Source: Podospora comata
Lineage: Eukaryota > Ascomycota > Sordariomycetes > Sordariales > Podosporaceae
Assembly: GCA_017354895.1 (NCBI GenBank)
Contig: CP071495.1
Location: 417,001 to 481,000, forward strand
Direction of reading: 5' to 3'
Length of the DNA stretch: 64,000 nucleotides
Both the position numbers and the translations under genes were made by a program. Within the stretch, counting starts at the first letter, position 1. Every line of letters starts with the position of its first letter. Below, one piece after another: positions 1-9,731 of the stretch. The notes beneath the pieces were generated by a model. It made no database searches, had not been told where the DNA came from, and worked only from the letters and a program-made list of their open reading frames with translations.

Positions 1-455
1 TCTGAGTGTAGCCGTTTTCTTGATGACCCTGTTGCGCCACTTCGTTGCTTCTGGCTTTCATCTCGTTTGTCCGGCTCCGCACCTGCATTAGACCCTGACT
101 CACTTGCAGAGTTTTGGTATTCTCTTTTCCACCCTTCATAACCCCGCTCAAGAGCGGCCAAAAATACACTATTGGTGTTTGTCTCCAACAGCTGAGCCCA
201 CATCTGAGGGGGTGGAAGGATATCCCCGGGATCGTAGGTCTCAAGGGGATCCGAATCATCTTCCCACTCCGAGTTTCCTATTTCCTCGTGGTCGGTCAAC
301 GGAGTCGTTGTCGAGCTGCCTCTAGATTTTGGCGAAGGGAACCCACTCGACGAAGGATAAGATGGAGTGCGTGGGCTAAACGTCTTATGCGTGGCTGTTG
401 AAGCTGATGGGGAGACATTTTCAGAAGCTGAGGTTGATTCAGGTGACTCGCTCAT
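1..455 (-). CDS. N-terminal part of a large Ser/Pro-rich protein, running off the left edge
   Basis: An open frame begins at an ATG at 455 and stays open to base 1 without a stop (151 codons), so the gene continues outside the window. The visible part starts MSESPEST, is rich in Ser, Pro and Thr for about 65 residues, then becomes acidic (EWEDDSDPLE) and has a short helix-like section (MWAQLLETNTNSVFLAALERGYEGWKREY, residues about 85-113), ending in a basic SSRKR stretch. This layout (disordered Ser/Pro N-terminus leading to SRKR) resembles N-termini of fungal C2H2-type zinc-finger-like proteins, but no zinc finger is visible here, so that is only a guess. It is divergent from the oxidoreductase gene at 1699. 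Confidence 0.6.
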   Translation of the reverse strand, partial: MSESPESTSASENVSPSASTATHKTFSPRTPSYPSSSGFPSPKSRGSSTTTPLTDHEEIGNSEWEDDSDPLETYDPGDILPPPQMWAQLLETNTNSVFLAALERGYEGWKREYQNSASESGSNAGAEPDKRDESQKQRSGATGSSRKRLHS

Positions 456-1698
456 ATACTGGGCTAGAGCTGGTGTACCGTGTGATTTTGATGGGATTTG
501 CGAGTTGAATTTCGAGTCATAGGGTTCGGGCTCACTACAACCTCTTACCCAGCATTTTTCAACTGGACAGTGCACACAGAGCACGTGCTGACACGATACT
601 TCCATGCAAACCAATGCTACAGTCGGTACCATCATACCAAAACCACAGCGGCACTACTGCGTGTCAGCGGTGTTCCTGTTGACCGCAAACAATTGAGACG
701 TCTCGATTGTCACCAAGCCTAGCTCAGATATTGCCAACTACTCACACAAGCCCAAAACTCCTCCATGTCCTCGGTAGGCATCTTGTCGGTGAGGTACCTA
801 TGTCGCCTTACAACTTTCTCAAGTCAGCATGAGATGTTGTCTAAATCGTCGTTCCCTTGTTTTGGCGGATTATAGATATCGGAAATTCTGATTTCAAATC
901 TCAAGCCTGGTGGTATACCATATGACCATGGAAGTTGCTGGTGTCGTCACTAACGATTTATCACAGTTCAGAGTCCTAATTTTTGTTGGCTTTTGCCATC
1001 GCTCAACTTCAGCTGGCGCGACCTGCATGAGTAGTAACAGGTCAAGAGCACAGTTGTGCTCTTCGTTAGCAGATCGGATGGACCAATCATTTTTGGTATT
1101 TGATACAGCTCTTATGGGATGTGCATTTCCATGTTCCTAACTGGATACACGAAAAGTCTACCCCCGAAATGGAGGAAAACAAAGTCTTGGGTCTATGAAC
1201 AGTGGAATGATAGTATCACTTGCAGGTCTGGCTCATTGAGGGAGGGAGGTCGATTCAGGGATATACTCAGGGGCTAGACCCACTGTTTATTATCTCCTCG
1301 TCCTTGCCTCAATGGGTGAAAGGACCCAAGACCGAGTGGTTGGTCATACGCTGACATGTAGCAAGGGTGAAATCCAATATTTCTTTAGATAAACCAAACT
1401 ATCCTCGATTTGTTCGTGTTGGGAAACCGTCCATGATGATGGCGGAATTCCGCAACCCTAACCCGAATGCAAAGACTTTGTTTGGAAAGGTGGGGTACAC
1501 GCGTCATTCAGTGGTGGATTTGTCAGTGACCCAATAGGACCGCCTCGCATCCCTTGACATCGACCTATATAACATGATCCATCCTGATCAAGAACACATA
1601 GCCCACACTGTCACACCACCTGTACTCACGTATATCAGCATCTGATTTCCAGATTTCTTCTTCTCGAGCCTGTTCCCCCTAACAGCTTAATCGCAACC
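456..1698. promoter_or_regulatory. Divergent intergenic region
   Basis: About 1.2 kb between two genes transcribed away from each other. Short open frames occur on both strands but none has coding-like composition. A TATA-like stretch (ctatataaca) lies near 1564, about 130 bp before the oxidoreductase ATG. No repeats or RNA genes are seen. Confidence 0.5.
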
Positions 1699-2780
1699 AT
1701 GGCATCCACTATCCCCACGACAATGAAAGCGCACATCTACACCAACACCTCACCAACATTAGAGGCCAACCTCTCCATCTCAACATCAGTCCCAACGCCG
1801 ACTGTATCTGGACCCAATGAACTGCTGATTCAGGTCTTGTCAGCATCCATCAACCCAGCCGACCACAAAGTCCCAGAGCTGCCCGGCCCTGTCCGACGGC
1901 TAGTCATCAAGACGCCTGCCACCCCTGGCATGGACTTTTGTGGCCGTGTGGTTCAAGCTGGGACAAAGGTTGACTCAATCGCACTGGGAGATATAGTATA
2001 CGGTCGCTTGGGACCTAAACAGCATGGATCTCTCGGAGAGTACATCATCGCGCCAGCCAACGCTGTTGCAGTCCTTCCCAAGGAGGGTGTGACAGTCGAC
2101 GAGGCGGCTGCCATTGGAGTGGCAGGACTGACTGCCTACCGTATGTCCCGCTTTTTCCATTTAATATCACCCATCTCACTAACAACTATCTTGTAGAGGC
2201 AATCCAGCCCAATGTCAAAAAGGGCGACAAGATTTTCATCAACGGTAGCTCGGGTGGTGTCGGCTGCTTTGCCGTGCAAATCGCCAAGGTTTTAGGCTGT
2301 CACGTCACCGCCTCATGTTCACCGGCCAAGGCCGGGCTCGTCAAATCGCTGGGTGCCGACGAGATCATCGACTACACCACCACAGACGTCTGCGAGTACT
2401 TGCGTGCCAAAGGAAAGGTATTCGCACAGGTTCTGGACAACGTGGGCACGCCCGACAACCTGTACAAAGCGTCTGATGACTTCCTCATTGCAGGCGGGAA
2501 GTTTGTACAGGTTGGGAGCCCGTTGTCGCTCGGCGCGCTTCGATCCGCGGCCTCCAGGGCGCTGCTGCCGTCTTTCTTGGGAGGGGGCAAGAGCAAGTAC
2601 GAAGTTTACACCATTCGGGATTCTGCGGAGGACCTGAAGGTGCTGGGGCAGTGGATCAAGGAGAAGAAGATCAGGGTTGTTATTGAACAGACGTATGAAT
2701 TTGAGGATGTGCCGAAAGCCTTTGCCAAGTTAAGGACGGGAAAGAGCGCGGGGAAGCTGGTGATCCATGTTGGAAAGTGA
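1699..2780 (+). CDS. MDR-superfamily NAD(P)H quinone oxidoreductase-like protein
   Basis: Two exons, 1699-2140 and 2197-2780, join across a 56-bp intron (GTATGT donor, TCACTAAC branch, TTGTAG acceptor) to give 341 residues. The product is a medium-chain dehydrogenase/reductase: a GroES-like N-terminal half (GMDFCGRVVQAG, GSLGEYIIAPA), then EAAAIGVAGLTAYQA, then a Rossmann NAD(P)H-binding motif NGSSGGVGCFAVQIA at about residues 170-185, and GADEIIDYT. No structural zinc cysteine cluster is seen, which fits the zinc-independent quinone-oxidoreductase branch. The substrate cannot be told from sequence. It is probably cytosolic, since no targeting peptide is obvious. The intron falls in the normal place for keeping the GLTAYQAIQP block intact. 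Confidence 0.9.
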
Positions 2781-3677
2781 GCTTATTTATGTCTCTGACG
2801 CGATCATCGGGGTGGCTCTGGCCGTCGTTTTGCGTTGTTTGTTTCAATTACGGGGTACATATACGAAGCGATGGTCTTCTTCATCAACGCAAGACGGATT
2901 TCACTCGTTTATTCTATTTTATCATAGTGGACTCTACCTTGCTCCAGACACAAGAGACCTACAGTTCCTCACTAGTACAGTACAACAGTGTTACAAGAGG
3001 CAACCACGACAGATCGACAGACTGTGACAACGCTTAGTAAACTACCTGCGTCAGCTGAAGCCTTCAATTTACACTCGGCAAATGGACTTGTCCCAAACAC
3101 GCAAGCCTAGCCGAAGTAGAGCTTATTCATCCCATAGCCTCACCTGCACCACTGAAGTTATTTTGCTCTGAAAGCTGTACCTGGAATGACAGTCACCGCT
3201 CTTCTTCATGGGAGCGAAGTCAGCAAAGCACACCGAAGGGCGTGGCAAGTGGTATTCGCCTACTTGCCTATTTATGCCAAAGTCGCCTCTGGTCAGATAT
3301 CGTCGTAGCACAACTACACAGGCCTTGTCCTCGGTCTCCGAGGGTGAAGCATCGGAACGTGCTTCGGTTGGTTAGTTACCCCTATCATGACCCAACTTTA
3401 CGGAGTCTATTGGTCACCACATGGAAGTATGATTTCACTAGGGTCTCCTTTTCATGGAAGCTTTTCCGCGGCCCGGGGATGTGACAAAACTTCTCTGTGG
3501 AGAGGCAAGTCGCTTTGAGGGGCCACACAATGAAGAAACACTAAAGAATGTGAGGAAGGCAGCCTGGGAAACTGCATAAATACCACCTTCTTTACCCTCT
3601 CCATCCCTAGACTGTCTACTCCTCTTCATCCAATACAGTACTTACCAAACATAACACGACAATCACCAATCTTCAGA
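2781..3677. other. Intergenic region with no supported gene
   Basis: About 0.9 kb between the oxidoreductase stop and the small secreted gene. It should hold the terminator of the first and the promoter of the second; a TATA-like cataaata lies near 3574, about 100 bp before the downstream ATG. No gene is supported. Confidence 0.5.
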
Positions 3678-4170
3678 ATGCTCGCGCAAAATCTCCTCCT
3701 GCTCATCGCAGCCAACCTCGTGGCATCCATTCCCGCCATGGATAACTCCCCCAAGCCCATCAACCTCGAGGCAACCGAGCTGCAGCGTCGGTCCGCCTGC
3801 GCAGTTGCCGGCGTGGTCAACGGCCAGTGTGGCCGCTACTACCGCGGCACCGGCTGCAATGACATGATCAATGCCATTGACCCCGGCGTACGCCCCAGTC
3901 TTTTCTCGCCCTCCTGTCCATCAAACATTCGGAAGCTGATATCGTTGAAAACAGAGATGCAGCGGCACCTGCTACTCCTCGGGCGATGCCATCGCCAGCA
4001 TCAAAGCGTCCGGTGACGGCACCTACGGCACAAACTGCCAGGTCTTTTACGACTCCAACTGCCAGAACCCCATCGGCCAGACCGGAAATACCATCACTGG
4101 GGGAGGAAAGTGCTATACGCCGTCTGACGGTCGCACCGGTCATAGCATGCTTTGCTGGTACCGCTGCTGA
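3678..4170 (+). CDS. Small secreted cysteine-rich protein (10 cysteines in the mature part)
   Basis: Exons 3678-3887 and 3955-4170 join in phase 0 across a 67-bp intron (GTACGC donor, GCTGATA branch, AACAG acceptor) to give 141 residues. The protein starts with a clear signal peptide (MLAQNLLLLIAANLVASIPA). The mature part has ten cysteines, enough for five disulfides, and ends in CWYRC. A downstream AG seven bases after the chosen acceptor would break the frame, so the acceptor at 3953-3954 is preferred. The size, secretion signal and even cysteine number are typical of fungal effector-like or antimicrobial secreted proteins. I do not recognise a named family, and no function is claimed beyond secretion. 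Confidence 0.75.
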
Positions 4171-5235
4171 ATGGAGTTGGGAGACTGTATACCAGTGGCA
4201 TTCGCTTTTTTTTCTTTCGGAGGGAGCCATATAGGTATGCGACAGGAGGGAGTGGAAGTGGTAAGAGGGGTGGTTGGAGATGATACACGAGAAAAACAGG
4301 TGACAGAAAAGAGCGGAATGCGAAGATATGGGTCCCACAGTGATTCGGCTTTGAAGTAGCCCGATACCTACCTACCTATCTACCTACCTACCTAGGTAAC
4401 TATGGGGTTGGGGTTATCAAATAAAGAAAATACATTCGTTTTGCGGCAGTTCCTACACTTTGCAACCTGTCACGTCCAAGCGGTGATGCATGTGCCTCTT
4501 CTCTGCGAGGCACATGGCTCTTTGAAGCCTGCAGTTTCTCTCGAAAAAGAATGAAATCTGACCAACTAGACGAGTGTGTAGGTAGCCATGTTCATAACTC
4601 AAATAGAAGTCCAGGGTTCTTGTCTCTATACAATCGGTCCTTATCGTTTCCCTCACAATTATCCTCCGTCGTTCATGAAAGATGGTGGATATTCGAATTA
4701 TGTGCAGGGCCCTAATGTGAGTCCGACTCCCCCAGACCAGGACGGTTAAATCCTAGACTTGCCGAAAGTCAAAAACATGCCCATACTATGAGAATGTGGC
4801 AGCACTTGTATTGATGTTCTGAGTGCCAAAGAGACGTCGTCGTCAAATGTGGATATATTTTGTCCCCTCCTAGTGGATGGAGGCAGTTGCGTCACTGTGG
4901 GCCTAGCGCAGCACACCCCTGTGCACACTCACCCACTCCAAGGAAACAGCTCGATGAGAAAGCATTCAATTGACCCCGTGAAAGCCTGACAAGAGGCAAG
5001 AAAAGAACAGCTAAGAGGAGATACAGAAACCACATGCCATGTCCTGTCGTAACCCATGCCTGTGACATTAAAAAAAAAGCCAAATGAAAACCGCCTGGAA
5101 AGTTATTCAGTATGGTATGGACGGGAGCTGAATGTTCGACCCCGCCTTTGAACCGTTCTTCCCACTTTTTGATGCCCAATTACCGATATCCGCCTCAATA
5201 TCGCCTCATCGAACCACCGCCCTCCACGTAGTCGC
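4171..5235. other. Convergent intergenic region with a TACC microsatellite
   Basis: About 1.1 kb between two convergent genes. The only notable structure is a TACC tetranucleotide run at about 4375-4397. Open frames here, including a 95-codon one on the minus strand near 4892-5179, have no supporting features. Confidence 0.5.
4375..4397. repeat. TACC/CCTA microsatellite ending in a CCTAGG palindrome
   Basis: Five to six copies of the tetranucleotide TACC, slightly interrupted by one TATC unit, end at CCTAGGTA, which is palindromic. It sits in non-coding DNA downstream of the small secreted gene. Confidence 0.85.
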
Positions 5236-5993
5236 TTATTGCTCCTTGCCCTTCCCCTTGGCCTTGTAGAGATAGCTATTTGTTACCGATTAGCAATTGC
5301 CCCTGCCGCTCGCCTCATTCTCTTGGAGAAAGCATCTACTCACTTGGTGAAGGCACCCTCGACAGCCCCAACAGCACCGATCAGACCCAGCCCGAGACCG
5401 ACATCCTTCCAGCTCAGTCTGCCGCGCTCATACGAGTTCCAAGCCTTGAAGCCCAACCACCCGCTCAACCCAATAACGGCAATCAGATTCGCCACAGCTA
5501 ACGCGCCCGCGGGACCATCGCCCATATTCTCGAACCGCTTCGTCAACCAGGTGTCCGCCTTCTTTGCCTTGCTCTTGGCCTTCTTCTTAGCGAGGTCAGC
5601 TTCGGCGCGAAGGGCTTCGGCCTTGGCTCGGGCCTTCTTTTCAGCCTCCTCCCGCTCGATCCTGGCAGCCTGTGTGTCGGTCTTGACTTCTTGCTCGGCG
5701 AAATCGGAGGGGACGGTGCGGACAGAGGGGGTGTCAACGTCGATAAGGGAGGAGGTGGAGGTGGAGTCATCGACTACGACTTGGGGTGGTTGAGGGGCAG
5801 CAGCCTGAAATGGTTGTTAGCATCAGAGGCAAGGTAACGATGTAGACAAAGAAAAGCTGTGACGCGAACATACCTCCTCAGGAGTCTGCTTGGGGCCTTT
5901 GGATGCGACTTCAGCGTATGACACTGCGAAGACGTTAGCAGATGTTTTTGTTTGCGAATAGGCTGTCGACGACGTAGACGAAGCAAGCATACT
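5236..5993 (-). CDS. OM14-like mitochondrial outer-membrane protein, start codon split by an intron
   Basis: Four coding segments on the minus strand, 5993, 5923-5874, 5804-5344 and 5275-5236, join across introns of 69, 69 and 68 bp to give 183 residues. The A of the start codon is the last base of the leader exon and TG begins the next, creating ATG TCA TAC (MSYAEVASKGPKQTPEEA). After an acidic linker comes a Lys/Ala/Glu-rich helix (about residues 60-100), then KRFENMGDGPAGALA and two hydrophobic segments (ALAVANLIAVIGLSGWLGF and VGLGLGLIGAVGAVEGAF) and a basic tail ending NYLYKAKGKGKEQ. This arrangement matches the OM14 C-terminal-domain family of fungal mitochondrial outer-membrane proteins; yeast Om14 acts with porin and in ribosome docking. 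The assignment rests on recognition of the pattern, not a search. Confidence 0.75.
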
Positions 5994-6859
5994 TGTGTTG
6001 GCTGTTTGTGAAGTTGTGATGGATGGGAGAAATGGGTGTTGCAGCAGTAATGCGGTACAAAGAGAAGTGGTGAGTTGCAGAGTCAAGTGACAAACGAGTA
6101 GAAAAAGAAAACGGTCGTGGCTCGTGATGATGGTATTTATCGTGGGTCGGAGAGACTGGTGATGTTTTTGGCAAAAAGCAGGTGATGGAGTGGGAGGGAG
6201 GGGAAGGTGACCTCAGAACCTGGCAAGGCCCAGCTTGATTGCTTCTGCCCAGTTGCTGGCCATGAACGGAAGCGGGCGCTCGGGTGGGAGCCGGGGGTCG
6301 AGAGACCGCCAAGCCCCTTCCTGGCCACGATGACGTCTGCGGCTCCGCTTGTTTTCTCGAGGGCCAAGGCAGCCCACCAATCGAATAGCCGCGAAGCTGC
6401 TGGAGCTTGGGCCTGTTCAGCGCCATTTTGATGCTGTTTGTGTTATCGTGCATCGCCATACCCCTGGACAGCTCAAGCATCCAAGATGTCACGTTTTAGG
6501 GCCTGCGAGATCCCGAGGATCAGTCGAGATCTCGGCGGGTCCAGAGCCAGGCATGGGAACGTTTGTCAGCGACAGCTCTCGCCCTCCTATCTCCCACGTC
6601 CACTCCAGCCCTAGTGTAGGTTTTCAAGACCGCTTGTGAAGTATTGATGTCTTTAAATGGTACATAATGTGCCTTATACACAAAGCAGCAGGACGATAAC
6701 ATACAATCCAACCCAGTTGGCCGGGTTTTGTTCCGTTAGCACCACGCTAAATACCTTTCTCTAACCCAACCCAACGAACCGGCCCCTTAAAATTAGAACT
6801 CTAATCGAGAATGTCTATTGTTGTCGTGATGTTGTACACGCCGGCTTACCAACACCCGG
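5994..6859. other. Leader/promoter of the OM14-like gene and 3' region of MIA40
   Basis: About 0.87 kb between two minus-strand genes. It must contain the non-coding first exon and promoter of the OM14-like gene and the terminator of MIA40. Several overlapping open frames on both strands look random, and no gene is supported. Confidence 0.5.
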
Positions 6860-7948
6860 CTATTGCTTGTTGTTGGCATCGGTAGCATCCACCGCCTCCT
6901 TGGGCACAGGTGATGGCACCGCGTTCTTATCCTCAACCTTCTTCTCCTCGACCTTTTGTTCAACCTTCTTCTCTGCCTGCTCCTTCTGCTCCTCCCCGGC
7001 TTCCTTCTTCTTCTTGGCCTGGATATCCCCGACCAGCTTCTGGACCTCCCGATCTTTGTCAGCTTGCTCAGCCGACTTCGCGTCAGACTCGGGAGCCTTG
7101 GGCGCAACCTCGATGCCCTCGGGGGCCACAACAGTCTCGTCATCGTCGTCGTCGTTCAGCTCGGATCCATAGATCTCGGGGTACTGTCTAAAGCAAGTTT
7201 GCATGCCCCTGTTTCCATTTGTCAGCATCACGGAGAAGTGGTGGCACGGTAAAACCTACTGGAACTTGTCAATGCACTCAATGCCCTTGGGCTCCTCTTT
7301 GCTGTAGACGAAGCAGCTGAAGGCCGCCTTGAACTCCTCACCGCAGGGACCGTGGGCCATGCCGCCCAGGCAGGGGCAGTCCCAGTTGATCTCTCCGGTC
7401 TCGGGGTTGAAAGCACCTTGCTGGGAGGCTTCTTGCTCGAGGGCCTCGGGCGAGCCAGGCTCAAGTTCTGTGGCAGCCATCACTGGGGACTCGGTTGTTG
7501 GCTTAGACTCCTCCTCGTTGGCGACCTGCTCAATCTCGGCTGCTACCGCGGCCTTGGTAGCTTGTGGTGGGGGTGGGGGAGGGGCATGGCGACGCTTCTC
7601 CTCGATGAGGGCGTCGATGGTGGGGAGATCGGCCTCGGAGAACTCGGCGGGGGCGGTTTGCGGTTGAGCTGTGCCGGGCCAGAATGATTAGTACCGCATG
7701 ATGGAGCAGCAAGGCATGAGAGACCAAGGCAGCAACTTACGGACTTGATCAGCAAAGATTGGGCTGGTGTTGTAGTAGTATAGCGCAGCACCGGCAAGAC
7801 CCCATCGTACCACTGTTCCCTTCCATGTGCCAGTCTTGGTGGAGGCCGATGTCGAGGCGAACCGGCGGGTGGGAGCGGTTACTAAGCTGGATGTTGTCGT
7901 CGGCGCTGGCCGAATTGCGCGCAAGGCGCAGCGCGCGGAGCGATACAT
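6860..7948 (-). CDS. MIA40: Mitochondrial intermembrane-space import and assembly protein 40
   Basis: Three exons (7948-7741, 7668-7260, 7208-6860) joined across introns of 72 and 51 bp give 321 residues. The N-terminus ([15 protein letters not shown]...RRFAS) is a basic mitochondrial presequence followed by one membrane segment ([15 protein letters not shown]), as in inner-membrane-anchored fungal Mia40. The core shows the redox CPC motif (WDCPCLGGM) and the twin CX9C pair: [11 protein letters not shown] and CIDKFQGMQTC. The second pair is completed only when the 51-bp intron is removed. The C-terminal third is acidic and Lys/Glu-rich. Mia40 oxidises cysteine-rich precursors entering the intermembrane space and is reoxidised by Erv1. 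Confidence 0.95.
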
Positions 7949-8387
7949 TTTGGCTGCAGACTGGATTGGAAAGTGGTGGGTGGTGGTGAAGAAAACAGTA
8001 CAAGACAAGAATTCAACAACACTGTGCTCCGGCCGACTCCGGTGATCAACAAACGGCTGCCGCAGAAGATGGGATGGATCCCAAAATTTTGGTGATGGCC
8101 TTCAAGGCCCGTCCGGCACAGCGCAGGGAATTTACCGGATGCAATATGATTGGCCAATGGAGGGGAAGAACCCCACAAATTCAGTCAGCTTCGGCACGGA
8201 CATTTCTTTACTGCACCGCATCAACTGACATGATTGATGACACCTGCCAGGAACAGAGCTACCTATTTATTTCGACATGTGCTATCTCGGAGTTTTTGCT
8301 GCTAGTACACTAAATACAGAAGAAAACACTCTTTATAGTACCTATAGCTGCCATTGTCAACAGTCCACCACTCTTTAATCTCCTCGC
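7949..8387. promoter_or_regulatory. Upstream region of MIA40
   Basis: About 0.44 kb between the MIA40 start and the 3' end of the next minus-strand gene. No conserved element or RNA gene is recognised. Confidence 0.4.
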
Positions 8388-8633
8388 TTACTCGGCGGCA
8401 CATGGCGACCCATCTAGCTGGTTCTCCTCGGCGAGCCAGTCCTCATTCTGATACTTGCGGTTCTTCTTCTTTTGTTTTCCCTTTTGCTTGACTGGCGCCG
8501 CAACTGGCTCGGCTGGTTTCTCACACTTAGCGATGATATCTTCAGTGTTTTCTTCAGTAGCCCTCTCAGCAGCCCTGTCAGCAGCCCTGTTAGCAACCTT
8601 CTGGGCAAGCTTCTCGATAGCCTTCTCGGTACT
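8388..8633 (-). other. In-frame coding-like extension after the TAG of the preceding gene
   Basis: Eighty-one sense codons in the same frame as the upstream gene, ending at TAA 8390-8388. The content (charged helix with ANRAADRAAERAT, then a Lys-rich patch and an acidic end) fits the character of the upstream C-terminus better than random sequence. It would bring the protein to about 312 residues if translated. Confidence 0.5.
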
Positions 8634-9387
8634 CTACTCGAAAGACTTCTTGTCACACTTCTTCGCGGCAGGCTTCTCGGCGGGCTGAATAAGGTTGCTG
8701 TCGGCATTCTTGGAAGCAGCCTGATGGGTTTCTGTCTGTCTTGGGACATTCGCTGTCCGCAGGCGAGGCTTCATCATTTCCCCCCCGGCACCGCGCTGTC
8801 CAGCATGATATGCCCGCGCCTCTTGCCCATCCACTGCAGCATCGCCTCTGAACCTCCGCGGCTTCTCGTTACCCGACAGAGCGGACGACACAAAGGAATG
8901 GTACACGGGAGCCATGCCCTTGCCCTTGCCCTGCTCCTTCCCTTGCATGCGATCTTCCTGTTCCTCGTCCCAATTGATAGTTTCCCAGCTGTCATCGATC
9001 GGGGCAGAGTCGTACAAGAAGGCGTTCTTGACTCGGCGGAACTTCCTGGAAGCGTAAAGGCTGAAGGCAGCGATGCCGTTCTCTATGCAGGCCGCTTTGA
9101 TGTTGTCACGCGTCCTGGGCATCGACACTTCTACCAAGTCATCATCGTCCCAGTGGTCATGCCCTGGTGGGGTGACGGGGCTGCCGAGATCTACCGGGTG
9201 CATCATTTCTCTTTCGGTCTCGGCGATGATCGATTCGTTGCGTGGCTGCTTCCTCGTCAGTTATATTTGACTCGACGGCCGTTCCTGGAGGGGTTGGAAT
9301 GCATACCTGCAACCTTGGTCTGGATGTTTTGGTTCGTCCGTTTGCGTAAGCGTCCCCGATTTCCTGGATGTTGATCTTGCCGCTCAT
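8634..9387 (-). CDS. Hypothetical charged protein; in-frame TAG followed by 81 more open codons
   Basis: Exon 1 (9387-9307) starts MSGKINIQEIGDAYANG and joins in phase 0 to exon 2 (9245-8634) across a 61-bp intron (GTATGC donor, AACTGACG branch, GCAG acceptor), giving 230 residues to a TAG at 8636-8634. Readable blocks include EREMMHPVDLGSP, HDHWDDDDLVEVSMPR and DSWETINWDEEQEDRM. No domain is recognised. After the TAG the same frame stays open for 81 codons to a TAA at 8390-8388 and is clearly protein-like: a Lys/Glu/Ala helix (KAIEKLAQKVANRAADRAAE), then KQKGKQKKKNRKYQNEDWLAEE. No intron with acceptable signals removes the TAG. The gene may be recently truncated, read through, or contain a sequence error. 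Confidence 0.6.
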
Positions 9388-9731
9388 GTGTGCCCCAGCC
9401 CCTGTGTCGGTATTTGGTTGTCTGGTGCTTGTCAAGGTGAGCGTGGACAGATGCCTAAACGACAAAAAGAAAAAAGCCAAAGAGACAATTCCAAAGTGCC
9501 TTGGGCTTCTTTGAGGCTCAAAGTTACCTTAGTGTGTAGTGGAGCTTACCTTATCGTCCATCACACCCAACGAGAGGCTTGATGGCGCATTTGGAACACT
9601 ACAACTTTGCTCTCTCCTGAACCTTGACAATCGGCACGTACGCCGAACCCTAACCACATGAGTGGAACAATGCAAATCATGCTAACATTTACTAGGCCGC
9701 AAAGAATCTCGACATCAGCAAAACCATAATA
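9388..9731. other. Intergenic region with no gene seen
   Basis: About 340 bp between two minus-strand genes. It holds the leader of the hypothetical gene and the 3' end region of the hydrolase-TPR gene. Nothing else is seen. Confidence 0.4.

Noticed and set aside
4892-5179. A 95-codon minus-strand frame with a hydrophobic stretch
   Set aside because: It lies between convergent genes, lacks other features and its composition is like nearby non-coding sequence.
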